Program-made: the position numbers and the translations under genes
The notes under the pieces: model-generated
The model's input: only the letters and a program-made list of their open reading frames with translations
The model's database searches: none
Told to the model about the DNA's origin: nothing
Shown: piece by piece, positions 34,803 to 43,891 of the stretch
Position numbering within the stretch: the first letter of the stretch is position 1
Layout: each line of letters begins with the position of its first letter
Origin: Chloroflexota bacterium
Lineage (GTDB): Bacteria; Chloroflexota; UBA6077; JACCZL01
Assembly (NCBI GenBank): GCA_020845495.1
Contig: JADLFM010000202.1
Location: 62,001 to 126,000, forward strand
Length of the DNA: 64,000 nt
Direction of reading: 5' to 3'

Positions 34803-36881
34803 ATGTGGCGAACCGCCGAAGTGACGACCTCCGCTCGCTTGCTGTACGTCGGGCTGGCCGCCGTACTCTGGCTCCTGACCAGCCCGGCCGCCACCTTCGG
34901 TACCCCGGCCAGTCAGGCGCCGGGGGCCACGCTGACCGTCCTTCGTGGCACAGCCGCCGTGCTCCGCGCCGATGGGACGCCGCTCTCGCCGGCTGGATCG
35001 GGCACGGCGCTTGCCCCGGGCGATCGGGTTGCCACGCTCGCCAATGCATCGGCGCTCGTGACGTTCTTCGAAGGCTCCGAGGTCGAGTTGGGCGCCAACA
35101 CCACGATCGTCATTCAGGCGCTCGCCTCGCAGGGTGCGGCGACGACGATCCGGATCGAGAGCGTGGTGGGCACGACCGTCCACCGAGTCGTCGCGCTCGC
35201 CGATCCGGGCTCGTCGTATCGCGTGGAGGCAGGCGGCACGGTCGCGCTGGTGCGGGGCACCGTCTTCGCCCATAACGTGGACTCTGGCGGAGACGTGACC
35301 GTCGCCGTTGCCGAGGGTCAGGTCGAGTTTCCACGCGCCGGGCTACTGCTGCGGCGCGGCGAGAAGCGAACCGCCACCGCACGTGGCGATATCGTTGACG
35401 GGCGCTTCGATCCGGCCGCCACCTCGCTGTTCACAGCAGTCACCGCTCCAACGACCAGCAGCAATCCAGTTGGAACCGACAATCCGGGGATCGGAACCGG
35501 ATCGTTCACCGCGCCCCAGCAGCAGTCGCTCCAGGTTACCCGCCCCGATGACCCGCCACGTCCGTCGACCTCCACTCCCGGGCATACTGTCCTGACAGCA
35601 CCAGCGGCGGCAGGTTCGACCCGGATCGAGGTCGAGAGCACGGATGGTTTCCAGGTCGGCGACACGATTCGCGTTGGGTCGGGAGCGTCTGCCGAACTGC
35701 ATACCATCGCTGGTTTCGAGTCGATTCTGCTCGATCAGCCGCTCGGGCACGCCTTCCAGGCCGGCGACCCCGTCGAGTTTGTCGGACGGCCGTCTTCGGG
35801 TAGCCCCGTCGCCGCCACGTCAACCTCAACCTCAACCCCAACCCCAACGGCAACCGGCACGGCCTCGCTCACGCCGACGATAACCGCGACGCCGACGGCG
35901 ACGACCGCCCTGGGCGGGGTGGGCTCGCCCGAGCCGTCGCCCACCGGCACACCCACACCGACGCGCATGCCCTCGGCAACCGCCAGCGTCGCGCCGTCAA
36001 CTACGCCGTCAACCACGCCCCCACCCGCGCTCTCGCCAACCGCTACGCTCACCCTGACGCCGACCTCCACTCCCACCCCGTCCCCGACTGCGACCGCTAC
36101 ACTCATCTTGACGCCGACCTCGACGCTGACGCCGACCTCCACCACGACACCGAGCGTGGGAACGCTGGTGGGCGTTGTCCGCGATGCCAGCACCGGCAAC
36201 CCGATTTCCGGTGCGTCCGTGCAGGTATCGGGTACGACGCTTCAGGCTGCTACGTCAGGTGACGGACGCTTCAGCCTCGATGGCGTACCGCTCGGGCATC
36301 AGACGCTCCGCGCGGAGGCAACAGGCTACGTCGCCGCCACCCATACCGTGGACGTGGTCGGTGGACTGAATCCCGAGCTCTCCATCGCGCTCGCCCCGGT
36401 GCGCACGCTCGGCGAAATCACCGTCGTACTCACCTGGGGGCAGCACCCGCACGACCTCGATAGCCATCTGGCGGGACCGACCACAAGCGGTGGCCGCTTC
36501 CACCTGTACTACGCCAATCGGGCACGTCCCCCAGTGCCCTACGCGACGCTCGATGTGGACGACACATCCGCCTTCGGACCGGAGACGATCACGATTGCCC
36601 GCAATCCGTCGACTGGCCGCTTCCAGGCCGGCGAGTATCACTACTGGGTGCACAACTTCAGCCATTGGAGCGCATCGCCCGCGACCTTTGAGGGGTCCGG
36701 TGCGCGCGTCGTCATCAGTCAGGGGAACGGCCAACTGGCCGAGTACCGGGTCAGCGACGCCGGCCAGGACCAGGGCGACGATATCTGGGACATCGTCAGG
36801 ATTGGAGTGACCGAGGCAGGCGATGTCACGCTCACTCCCATTCAGCGCCTTCTCGACGGCAGCCCCCAGACGGTCCCGTGA
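34803..36881 (+). CDS. Secreted multidomain protein: FecR-like, Thr/Pro mucin-like linker, carboxypeptidase-regulatory-like, YfaP-like
   Basis: 692 residues. An N-terminal signal helix (about 12-33) is followed by a FecR-like region (LAPGDRVATLANASALVTFFEGSEVELG, YRVEAGGTVALVRGTVF, EGQVEF). A short beta-rich segment follows, then about 110 residues of Thr/Pro/Ser repeats (DNA about 35815-36155). Next is a carboxypeptidase-regulatory-like domain (GVVRDASTGNPISGASVQV ... LRAEATGY). The end is a domain like YfaP/DUF2135: VVLTWGQHPHDLDSHLAGP, LDVDDTSAFGPETITI, GEYHYWVHNFS. It is probably a cell-surface or extracellular protein, with the Thr/Pro tract as a glycosylatable stalk. Function unknown. 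No clear ribosome site before the ATG. Confidence 0.8.
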   Translation: MWRTAEVTTSARLLYVGLAAVLWLLTSPAATFGTPASQAPGATLTVLRGTAAVLRADGTPLSPAGSGTALAPGDRVATLANASALVTFFEGSEVELGANTTIVIQALASQGAATTIRIESVVGTTVHRVVALADPGSSYRVEAGGTVALVRGTVFAHNVDSGGDVTVAVAEGQVEFPRAGLLLRRGEKRTATARGDIVDGRFDPAATSLFTAVTAPTTSSNPVGTDNPGIGTGSFTAPQQQSLQVTRPDDPPRPSTSTPGHTVLTAPAAAGSTRIEVESTDGFQVGDTIRVGSGASAELHTIAGFESILLDQPLGHAFQAGDPVEFVGRPSSGSPVAATSTSTSTPTPTATGTASLTPTITATPTATTALGGVGSPEPSPTGTPTPTRMPSATASVAPSTTPSTTPPPALSPTATLTLTPTSTPTPSPTATATLILTPTSTLTPTSTTTPSVGTLVGVVRDASTGNPISGASVQVSGTTLQAATSGDGRFSLDGVPLGHQTLRAEATGYVAATHTVDVVGGLNPELSIALAPVRTLGEITVVLTWGQHPHDLDSHLAGPTTSGGRFHLYYANRARPPVPYATLDVDDTSAFGPETITIARNPSTGRFQAGEYHYWVHNFSHWSASPATFEGSGARVVISQGNGQLAEYRVSDAGQDQGDDIWDIVRIGVTEAGDVTLTPIQRLLDGSPQTVP

Positions 36882-36951
36882 GCTTTCGGTCCATCGCTCC
36901 TGACGGTACGGGCTGTGCGGCAAGCTTCGGCAAGGGGGCGAGAGTGAGACG

Positions 36952-37644
36952 ATGGTGACCGGGGAGATCGTCCACCGCTGGGATCTGGACGTAGCTGAGG
37001 CTCGGGCACTCCAGCGTGAGCTTGCCGATCGAGTCATCCGGGAAGACCGCTTTGGCGATATTCGGACCGTGGCAGGAGTCGATCTGGGATTCCCGAAGGC
37101 GCCGGACGGGAGCGTGCTCGGGCGGGCAGCAGTCGTCGCGCTGAGCTTCCCAGACCTCGACGTCGTTGAAGAGCGCGTCGTCACGCGGACGGTGACGTTT
37201 CCCTACATCCCCGGCCTGCTCTCGTTCCGCGAGGCGCCTGTCAGCCTGGAGGCAATCGGGGCGCTGGAGCATCGCCCCGATCTCCTGCTCGTCGACGGCC
37301 ATGGGTTCGCTCACCCACGCCGCTTCGGCATCGCCTGTCACCTCGGATTGTTGCTCGATCTGCCGACGATCGGCTGCGCCAAGTCGATCCTGGTCGGCCA
37401 CGCCGAGGAGCCGGGGCCAGCCCCGGGGGACTGGTCGCCGCTCATTGACCGAGACGAGGTCGTGGGGGCGGCGCTACGAACGCGCCCGAAGTCGAAGCCG
37501 ATCTACGTCACGATCGGGCACCGCGTCTCGCTCGAATCTGCCATTGCACTGGTGCTCCAGTGCGGGCGGGGTCACCGGATCCCCGAGCCGACCCGGCTTG
37601 CGGATCGGATCGCCAGCCGGCGCGGCGAACCCACCGGCGGCTGA
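36952..37644 (+). CDS. nfi: Endonuclease V
   Basis: 230 residues, normal for the family. Endonuclease V nicks DNA near deoxyinosine. Motifs: TVAGVDLGF (Asp44), FPYIPGLLSFREAP (with the strand-separating Pro-Tyr-Ile-Pro wedge and Glu94), LLVDGHGFAHPRRFGIACHLG (Asp115) and TIGCAKSIL with the conserved Lys. All metal-binding acids are present. The gene stands alone, 70 nt after the secreted protein. A GAGAGTGAGACG purine run precedes the ATG. Confidence 0.95.
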   Translation: MVTGEIVHRWDLDVAEARALQRELADRVIREDRFGDIRTVAGVDLGFPKAPDGSVLGRAAVVALSFPDLDVVEERVVTRTVTFPYIPGLLSFREAPVSLEAIGALEHRPDLLLVDGHGFAHPRRFGIACHLGLLLDLPTIGCAKSILVGHAEEPGPAPGDWSPLIDRDEVVGAALRTRPKSKPIYVTIGHRVSLESAIALVLQCGRGHRIPEPTRLADRIASRRGEPTGG

Positions 37645-37745
37645 CCGGCTTGGGCCTCGGTACGTCGCTTACCTCGCATTTTTGAGACATGCCTTCGGAT
37701 GCGAATCGAGTGGCGCTCGTCGACGTGCGAGTACATCAACAATGC

Positions 37746-37774
37746 TTGTCACAGTGCTGAGCGAGCGCTAGACT
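37746..37774 (+). promoter_or_regulatory. Possible sigma-70-type promoter for the peptide-type binding protein
   Basis: TTGTCA (37746-37751), a 17-nt spacer and TAGACT (37769-37774). Moderate match; it predicts a leader of about 155 nt before 37937. Confidence 0.4.
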
Positions 37775-37936
37775 GCCGGCAGCCTGGCAGGTACGGCCAG
37801 GTCAGGTTGTGGGGAGATTCCTTGGAGGCGAGGAACAGCCCAGTCGTTCCGGACGAGTGATCCGTGGCTTAGTAGTGCGGTGATGTTTCGGTCCGCCAAT
37901 GTCGGCGTCGACCGTCCGAGTGTCCTGGAGCAGCGT

Positions 37937-40189
37937 ATGGCAACGAAGCCTGGTCTGTCACGTCGCGAATTCCTTCGTACCGGTACCGTTGGCGCCATGA
38001 GCATCGCCACGCTCGGCCTGCTCAACGCCTGCGGTCAGCCAGCGCCGGCGCAGCCGACGGCAAAGCCCGCTGCACCGGCCACGAGCGCACCGGCCGCCGC
38101 CAAGCCGGCCGCGCCTGCGGCAACCACCGCGCCGGCGGCCGCCGCCAAGCCAGCCGCGCCGACGAGCGCACCAGCCGCCGCGAAACCGGCCGCGCCGGCG
38201 GCGACAACAGCGCCCGCTGCCGCCGCCAAGCCCAGCAGCGGCATCGGCGAGCAGTACATCGGCAAGCTCGAGGGGCCGACCGTCGTCACTGACGCCTCGC
38301 AGTTCCCCAAGAGTTTCAAGGAGGCGCCGCAACTCGCCGAACTCGTCAAGGCCGGCAAGTTGCCACCCGTCGAGCAGCGGGTGTCGGCCGAGCCACTCGT
38401 CATCAAGCCGCTCCACGAGGTCGGCAAGTATGGCGGAATGTGGCGGCGGGGCTTCACCGGCCCTGGCGACTACTGGAACGGGTTCCGGTCTGGCAGCGGC
38501 CCCGACCACATGCTGTTCTGGGACTACACGGGCGAGAAGATCGTCCCGAACATCGCCAAGGGCTTTGACCTTCAGGATGATGGGAAGACCACCGTCTTGC
38601 ACCTGCGCAAGGGCATGAAGTGGTCTGACGGTCAGCCGTTCACCGCCGACGACTTCGTCTTCTGGTACGAGGATATGCTCCTGAATAAGGAGCTCAACCC
38701 GACCATCAGCGCAAGCTTCACGATCAACGGCAAGCCTGGCAAGGTCGAGAAGGTCGACGAGACGACCGTCAAGTTCGTGTTCCCCGACCCGTATTACTTC
38801 TTCCCGAACATGCTGGCCGGCTCGACCGTGATTTCGGCCCCATCCTTCCTCGCCGATCCAACTGGCGTCTCATGCTGCGCGCCGGCTCACTATCTCAAGC
38901 AGTTCCTGCCGAAGTATGCTGGCGAGGACAAAATCGGCCAGATCGCGAAGGACGCTGGCTTCGATAACTGGCTGCTGCTCTTCAAGGCGAAGGCCTCCTG
39001 GGCGCTCAACCCGGAGGTGCCGACCATTACGCCCTGGAAGACGGTCCAGCCAATCAACACCCCAGTCTGGACGCTCGAGCGGAATCCGTACAGCATCTGG
39101 GTCGACACTGACGGTAACCAGCTTCCGTACATGGATAAGATCCAGTTGACCCTGGCCGAGAACCTCGAAGTACTCAACCTGCGTGCCGTGGCCGGCGAGT
39201 TCGACATGCAGGAGCGCCATCTCGACATCGGCAAGCTGCCGGTCTTCATCGAGAACCAGCAGAAGGGCAACTACAAGCTCGTGCTCGATACGGCCGACTT
39301 CGGCGCCGACTGCGGCCTCAAGTTCAACCTGAGCTTCGAGGCCGATCCGGAGATCGGCAAGTGGTTCCGAACGGTCGACTTCCGGCGGGCGCTCGCGCTT
39401 GGCATTGACCGCGACCAGGTCAACGAGACCTTCTGGCTGGGAACCGGCACGCCCGGCTCGTTCGTCCCGCGCGATTCGAACAAGTACAACCCGGGGCCGG
39501 AATATCGAACCCGGTGGGCCACCTTCGATCCGAAGAAGGCGGCCGAGATGCTCGACAAGCTGGGGCTCGACAAGAAGGACTCTGAAGGGTATCGCTTGCG
39601 GACCGACAACGGTCAGCGCCTCCGCATCGAGCTTCAAACGTTCGGGGGTCAGTTCGTACAGTTCACCCGGATCGGCGAGATGATCCGCGAGCACTGGAAG
39701 AAGATCGGGATCGACCTGACCGTCAACGAAGTCGAGCGGACGCTCGGACAGCGGCGTAACATCGCCAACGAGAACCAGATGTACGCCTGGCAGAACGACG
39801 GCAGCGAGCACCTGTTCACCTTCCCATCTCACGTCTTTCCCTTCCAGTCGATCGACGGCAACGGCGCGCTGTACGCCGACTGGTTCCAGTCGAACGGAGA
39901 GAAGGGGAAGGAGCCGCCGCCAGAGCTCGCGTCGCTGAAAACGGTGTACTCGAACTTCCGCAAGGCATTCGGCGTGCCCGAGGCCGAGCAGATCAAACTC
40001 GGCAAGGAGATCTGGGCCATCGCTGCCGACGAGGTCTACACCATCGGCGTCGTGGGGCTCGGTGCAGCCGTCGGTGGGGTGCGCATCTTCAAGAACAACC
40101 TGGGCAACATCCCCGAGCGGGAGTACAGCAGCCCTGATGGGAAGACGCCCGCCATCTCGCGGACGATGACCTTCTATTTCAAGTCCTGA
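37937..40189 (+). CDS. Orphan ABC substrate-binding lipoprotein, family 5 (long form)
   Basis: 750 residues, longer than usual DppA. ATG 37937 is chosen for its GGAG 6 nt upstream and because the protein then starts MATKPGLSRREFLRTG. That is a Tat motif followed by a hydrophobic segment and a lipobox ending LNAC. About 80 residues of Ala/Pro/Thr/Lys repeats follow (DNA 38040-38240, GC over 80%). Mature motifs are KTTVLHLRKGMKWSDGQPFTADDFVFWYEDML, FRRALALGIDRDQVNETFW and WKKIGIDLTVNEVE. Forms of this length often bind larger or glycosidic ligands, but the ligand here is unknown. No permease gene is adjacent: endonuclease V lies upstream and a terminator and MFS gene downstream. Confidence 0.9.
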   Translation: MATKPGLSRREFLRTGTVGAMSIATLGLLNACGQPAPAQPTAKPAAPATSAPAAAKPAAPAATTAPAAAAKPAAPTSAPAAAKPAAPAATTAPAAAAKPSSGIGEQYIGKLEGPTVVTDASQFPKSFKEAPQLAELVKAGKLPPVEQRVSAEPLVIKPLHEVGKYGGMWRRGFTGPGDYWNGFRSGSGPDHMLFWDYTGEKIVPNIAKGFDLQDDGKTTVLHLRKGMKWSDGQPFTADDFVFWYEDMLLNKELNPTISASFTINGKPGKVEKVDETTVKFVFPDPYYFFPNMLAGSTVISAPSFLADPTGVSCCAPAHYLKQFLPKYAGEDKIGQIAKDAGFDNWLLLFKAKASWALNPEVPTITPWKTVQPINTPVWTLERNPYSIWVDTDGNQLPYMDKIQLTLAENLEVLNLRAVAGEFDMQERHLDIGKLPVFIENQQKGNYKLVLDTADFGADCGLKFNLSFEADPEIGKWFRTVDFRRALALGIDRDQVNETFWLGTGTPGSFVPRDSNKYNPGPEYRTRWATFDPKKAAEMLDKLGLDKKDSEGYRLRTDNGQRLRIELQTFGGQFVQFTRIGEMIREHWKKIGIDLTVNEVERTLGQRRNIANENQMYAWQNDGSEHLFTFPSHVFPFQSIDGNGALYADWFQSNGEKGKEPPPELASLKTVYSNFRKAFGVPEAEQIKLGKEIWAIAADEVYTIGVVGLGAAVGGVRIFKNNLGNIPEREYSSPDGKTPAISRTMTFYFKS

Positions 40190-40214
40190 CACGTTCGACC
40201 GCGTCGTCTCCGAA

Positions 40215-40240
40215 GCGCCCCGCCAATGCCGGCGGGGCGC
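40215..40240 (+). terminator. Terminator of the orphan binding-protein gene
   Basis: Perfect 10-bp GC stem (40215-40224 with 40231-40240, 6-nt loop), 25 nt past the stop and followed by CTT. It could also act for neither strand's other gene, so it is assigned to the plus strand. Confidence 0.7.
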
Positions 40241-40420
40241 CTTCGCGCAGCCCCGGCCGGCTCTGCCTTCGGCCTCGGAGAGCACCTTCGCCCTCGGCGA
40301 CCCACCCCCACACGGCCAAGGGGGCCTGGGGATGTGGGTGTAGACCCGTCCAGTGCGCGGCCCTGACAACCGGGGGGGCTGGCTGGTACCCTCCTCGCGA
40401 CACTTCGGCGGGGAGAGTGG

Positions 40421-41668
40421 ATGCTGGCGGTCGCGCTGGTTCAGCAGGCCCGGCGACAGTACACGGAAAACCGAGTCCTCGTCTGGATTTGCGTACTGAT
40501 CGCCGTCAACCAGCTTGGCTTCGGCACCATCGTGCCGGTCGTGCCGCTGTATGCGAAGGCGTTCGGGGTATCACAGGCGGCCATCGGCCTGACCATTGGC
40601 ATCTACGGACTGGCCCGTTTCCTGGTGAACGTCCCCTCTGGGCAGGTGGCGGACCGGATCGGGCGGCGTGGCGCACTGGCGATTGGCGGGGCTGCGACGG
40701 TTCTCGGCAACCTCCTCTGCGGCCTGGCGCCCGAGTACTTCTCGTTCCTCGGCGCGCGCTTCATCGCCGGCATCGGCGCGTCATTCGTGTTGACCGCCTG
40801 CCAGATCGTCCTGGCAGACATCAGCCCGCCCGAGCGGCGCGGCCGGATCATGGCCATCTATACCGGCGTCTTCTCGTTTGCCGTGGGAGCCGGTCCGGTT
40901 CCGGGCGGCCTGCTCGCCGAGCACTTCGGGCTGGCCGCACCGTTCTACGGCTCCGCGCTCTTGGGAGCCGCGGTGTCGGTCATCGCCTGGTTCCGAGTGC
41001 CCGAGACGAAGGGCACTCGGGCCGGTTCGGTCGTGACGATCGAGTCGGCACTGCCGCCGTTTCGCACCCAGCTTCGCCTGCTGGCAGCCCAGCGGGGCTT
41101 CCTGCTCATCAGCCTGGTGAGCTTCTGCGCCTTCTTCGCGCGGACCGGCGCCCTGTTCAACATCATTCCGGTCCTTGGCACTGAGCGCCTGGGATTGAGC
41201 CCCGACCAGATCGGCCTTGGACTGGCGATCATCAGCGTGATGGGGCTCGGGCTGGCATACCCGTCGGGCGTCCTGGTGGACCGCTATGGGCGGAAGCTCG
41301 TGATCGTCCCGGCGACGCTCCTGACCGGCCTGGCGTTTGTGGTCTTTCTCTTCGCCCCAAGCTATGGCTGGTTCCTGGCTGGCTGCGCGGCCTGGAGCGT
41401 CGCATCTGGCATCGGCGGGGCCGCGCCATCAGCCTACGCTGCCGACATGGCGCCGCCGGGCATGAATGCAGCGGCGATGAGCACCTATCGCATGCTCGCC
41501 GACATGGGCTACGTCATCGGGCCAATCCTGCTCGGCGTTATCACCGATCTGTTCGGCGCAAACACCGCGCTGGGCGGGACGTCAGCGCTGCTCGCCGTCG
41601 CAGCCCTGCTGTTCGCGGCCTTCGCCCCGGAGACGTACCGCCGCGTCCGCCAGGCCGTGCCAGCCTGA
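40421..41668 (+). CDS. MFS transporter
   Basis: 415 residues with twelve predicted membrane helices. The first half has GFGTIVPVVPLYAKAFGVS in helix 1 and the cytoplasmic motif between helices 2 and 3 (GQVADRIGRRGALAIGG, the MFS motif A). The central loop (about 195-215) is followed by the second half with YPSGVLVDRYGRKLVIV, its degenerate repeat. It is a proton-driven uniporter, symporter or drug-efflux-like carrier; the substrate cannot be read from sequence. It is convergent with the MBL-fold gene 42 nt away. Confidence 0.9.
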   Translation: MLAVALVQQARRQYTENRVLVWICVLIAVNQLGFGTIVPVVPLYAKAFGVSQAAIGLTIGIYGLARFLVNVPSGQVADRIGRRGALAIGGAATVLGNLLCGLAPEYFSFLGARFIAGIGASFVLTACQIVLADISPPERRGRIMAIYTGVFSFAVGAGPVPGGLLAEHFGLAAPFYGSALLGAAVSVIAWFRVPETKGTRAGSVVTIESALPPFRTQLRLLAAQRGFLLISLVSFCAFFARTGALFNIIPVLGTERLGLSPDQIGLGLAIISVMGLGLAYPSGVLVDRYGRKLVIVPATLLTGLAFVVFLFAPSYGWFLAGCAAWSVASGIGGAAPSAYAADMAPPGMNAAAMSTYRMLADMGYVIGPILLGVITDLFGANTALGGTSALLAVAALLFAAFAPETYRRVRQAVPA

Positions 41669-41710
41669 CTCCTCCGCGCCCCATGGCAGCGGGGCCTCTC
41701 ACACGGCCGA

Positions 41711-42466
41711 CTACAGCGCGATCGTTTCCAGGTCGTTGGCGACGCGCGTTCCGGGGATCGGATGATCGGCGGTGTCGTCGTTGACGTGCGACAGGATGAA
41801 TGGAAGGTCTGGAAACTCCTGGCGCAACGTCCGAACGTCGCGCGGGCCGATGTGGCCGGGAAAGTCGCGGTCGTGGTGGAGGGCGCACTCGAGCACCAAC
41901 AGATCAGACTGCGCGGCAATCTCGCGCAGGCCGTCGCACAACTGGCTGTCGCCCGAGTAGCCGATGGTACGGCCGCCACGCTGGAACAGATAGCCGAAAC
42001 ACTCGAGCTCTGGCTCATGCTCGACCCGCACCGCGCGAAACGGCATCGGGCCGGCGTGCTGGTCCCGCTCGTTCACGTCGAGGTAGTGCACTGGGAACGT
42101 GTCCGGGTTTGCGCGCACTCGCCGAACGAGGCCGTCGACCGCCCCCACCCGCAACATCTCGTTCAAGCGGGTCTCGACGCCGGGCGGTCCAACGACCCAG
42201 AGCTCAGACGTGCGGCGGGTCCGCACCAATGCGTCGACGAGCAGGAACGGCCAGCCGAAGGTGTGATCGGCGTGGAAATGGCTGACGAACACGACGCCGA
42301 TGCCGGCCGGATCGATGCCGGCACGGCGAAGGTTTGGCAGCACGGTTGGGGACGGCTCGACCAGCACGTCTCGGTCGACGACGAAACTGTTCCAGTCACG
42401 GTTGGGCGCGAAGAAGTTGCCCGTGCCGAGGAATGTCAGCGTCGTCGGCGCAAGGGGCTGCGGCAC
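41711..42466 (-). CDS. MBL-fold metal hydrolase (RNase Z/phosphodiesterase-like)
   Basis: 251 residues from GTG 42466, which has GGAGG 8 nt upstream; the frame is open to 42553 but that start has no ribosome site. TLTFLGTGNFFAP opens the fold, VFVSHFHADHTFG is the HxHxDH zinc motif, and TIGYSGDSQLCDGL gives the bridging Asp. LVLECALHHDRDFPGHIGP and FILSHVNDDT supply further metal ligands. It resembles RNase Z/cyclic phosphodiesterase-type members, but the substrate arm (exosite) of tRNase Z is not evident. Function otherwise unknown. Confidence 0.82.
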   Translation of the reverse strand: MPQPLAPTTLTFLGTGNFFAPNRDWNSFVVDRDVLVEPSPTVLPNLRRAGIDPAGIGVVFVSHFHADHTFGWPFLLVDALVRTRRTSELWVVGPPGVETRLNEMLRVGAVDGLVRRVRANPDTFPVHYLDVNERDQHAGPMPFRAVRVEHEPELECFGYLFQRGGRTIGYSGDSQLCDGLREIAAQSDLLVLECALHHDRDFPGHIGPRDVRTLRQEFPDLPFILSHVNDDTADHPIPGTRVANDLETIAL

Positions 42467-42694
42467 AGGGCTGACCTCCGCGCGATCGTTGGCGGCAGTA
42501 TAGCGGTAGAGCGTCCTCAGGTCCGGATGGAACGAACTCCAATCGGGCATCAACAGGGCGCCCAGCGACGTGGCCGTCCAGCGTCGCGAGCCGGGGCGCT
42601 CTGGGTGACCTCAGCCGCCTGACGACCGCCGGCACCCGGTAGGGAGTCGACGGCGCCGAGGACGGCCCAAGATCTTCCGATACTGGCTACCCGT

Positions 42695-43573
42695 TCATCG
42701 GCCTGGCGGGAACAGCGCGACCTCGTCGCCTCCAGCAACCGGCACCGCAAGTCCACCCTGGTAGCGGGTGTCACGCCCATTGAGCAGGACGCGCCAACCC
42801 TGGCGTGGCACGTACGCGGGCAGCGGGTCGAACGAAGCGCCACTGGTGGCACGTGGCTCGTCCCAGATTCGGTCGAGCGCTTCTGCGCGCACTTCCGGGT
42901 AGTAGTCAAAGACCTTGCACAGGATCGTGCCGAGCCGGGTACCGGGTGCCATCGCCACGTCGACGTGCTGTCCGCCGATCAGCCGGCGCAGCCGGCCGTA
43001 GGCGGTGCAGCGGACACGCAGGGGGCCATCACTGAGCGCGCGCGCCGCCCGGTAGCCCAGCAGCATCAGATCGAGTTGGACGGCAAGGTAGCGGCTCCAG
43101 GCGGCCATCGCTGGCATCACGATGTCGGCCGGCATCCCCTCCTCGCCCAGGATGCGCGCGAAGCCAGCCTGAATCATCCCGACCGACGCGGTCACATACT
43201 CGGGGGGGACGTGGACGCCGCGCGGTCCGTGACCGGCGTGAATGATGCCCACCTGGAAGAGATAGGCTGCAAGCTCATCGCTGGTGTCCAGGCCCAGCGT
43301 CCGCGCGAGCCAGACGGTCAGAAAGCCTCGGCGCTCCTGAAGGTGGGCGGGGTCTACCCCCTCCTCCCAGCCCAGGATGGCCGCCGTCTCGGGCACCGAG
43401 GCCAGATGATCGTACGTCGCCGCGATCAACTCGGGGCCGCGGCGGAGCAGTGGCTCGATCGACCGCGCTGCCGCCTGCCGATCCCGCTCGCCCCAGCCGA
43501 CGAAGCGCAGCAGCCGGCGCCATTCGTCGCGGGGATCCGGGGCAAGATCGCGGAATACGAGGTCGACGTCCAT
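42695..43573 (-). CDS. Protoglobin-type heme domain fused to a C-terminal MoaD/ThiS-like domain
   Basis: 292 residues from ATG 43573 (GGAGG 6 nt upstream; ATG 43579 overlaps the site). Residues about 15-180 look like a protoglobin/globin-coupled-sensor domain: LFQVGIIHAGHGPRGVHVPPEYV matches the conserved F-helix region with His112 as likely proximal heme ligand. Residues 186-292 look like a MoaD/ThiS beta-grasp domain: VRCTAYGRLRRLIGG, APGTRLGTILCKVFDYYP, VLLNGRD, and AGGDEVALFPPGR. The chain ends at FPPGR with no terminal Gly-Gly, so it should not act as a sulfur carrier. It lies downstream of selD on the same strand, but a stem-loop intervenes. Gas or redox sensing is possible; function unknown. 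Confidence 0.78.
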   Translation of the reverse strand: MDVDLVFRDLAPDPRDEWRRLLRFVGWGERDRQAAARSIEPLLRRGPELIAATYDHLASVPETAAILGWEEGVDPAHLQERRGFLTVWLARTLGLDTSDELAAYLFQVGIIHAGHGPRGVHVPPEYVTASVGMIQAGFARILGEEGMPADIVMPAMAAWSRYLAVQLDLMLLGYRAARALSDGPLRVRCTAYGRLRRLIGGQHVDVAMAPGTRLGTILCKVFDYYPEVRAEALDRIWDEPRATSGASFDPLPAYVPRQGWRVLLNGRDTRYQGGLAVPVAGGDEVALFPPGR

Positions 43574-43817
43574 CAGCATCCTCCCGACCGTCACGCCGCG
43601 CACGAGGCCCGGCCGCACTCTGTAGGATGCGCTATCGCGCGGCGTCACGCCACCCCCGTTCGGGTAGGCGTCACCAGCACTCGTCAGCCAGCCTTGCTCG
43701 CCAGTACACCGGCACGCTCTCCGTCGCCCTCCGCCGGGGCCATCTCCTCACCCGTACGCTCCCCGCCGAGACAGGCGGACGTGGCGACGAGGGCGCCGTC
43801 TGGCCCGAAATGCGTGG

Positions 43818-43862
43818 CCAGATCCGCGGACGGCCGGCCTGTCACGGAGTCAGCGGATCTGG
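43818..43862 (-). terminator. Stem-loop downstream of selD
   Basis: Perfect 10-bp inverted repeat (43818-43827 with 43853-43862, 25-nt loop that contains GGCCGGCC), starting 30 nt past the selD stop. The 318-nt gap to the protoglobin fusion holds nothing else convincing. Confidence 0.5.
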
Positions 43863-43891
43863 GTCGAGGGGTCCGGGTCACGGAGTACGGG

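Noticed and set aside
35735..36199. Valine/glycine-rich open frame opposite the Thr/Pro stalk
   Set aside because: It is the mirror of the Thr/Pro codon repeats and has no start signal or family features.
38870..40369. 499-codon open frame on the minus strand across the long binding protein
   Set aside because: It is antisense to a clear binding-protein gene, has no recognisable family, and arises from GC-rich third positions.
43684..43881. Possible 65-codon small gene between selD and the protoglobin fusion
   Set aside because: No family, no good ribosome site, and it overlaps a perfect 10-bp stem-loop that fits the selD 3' end better.
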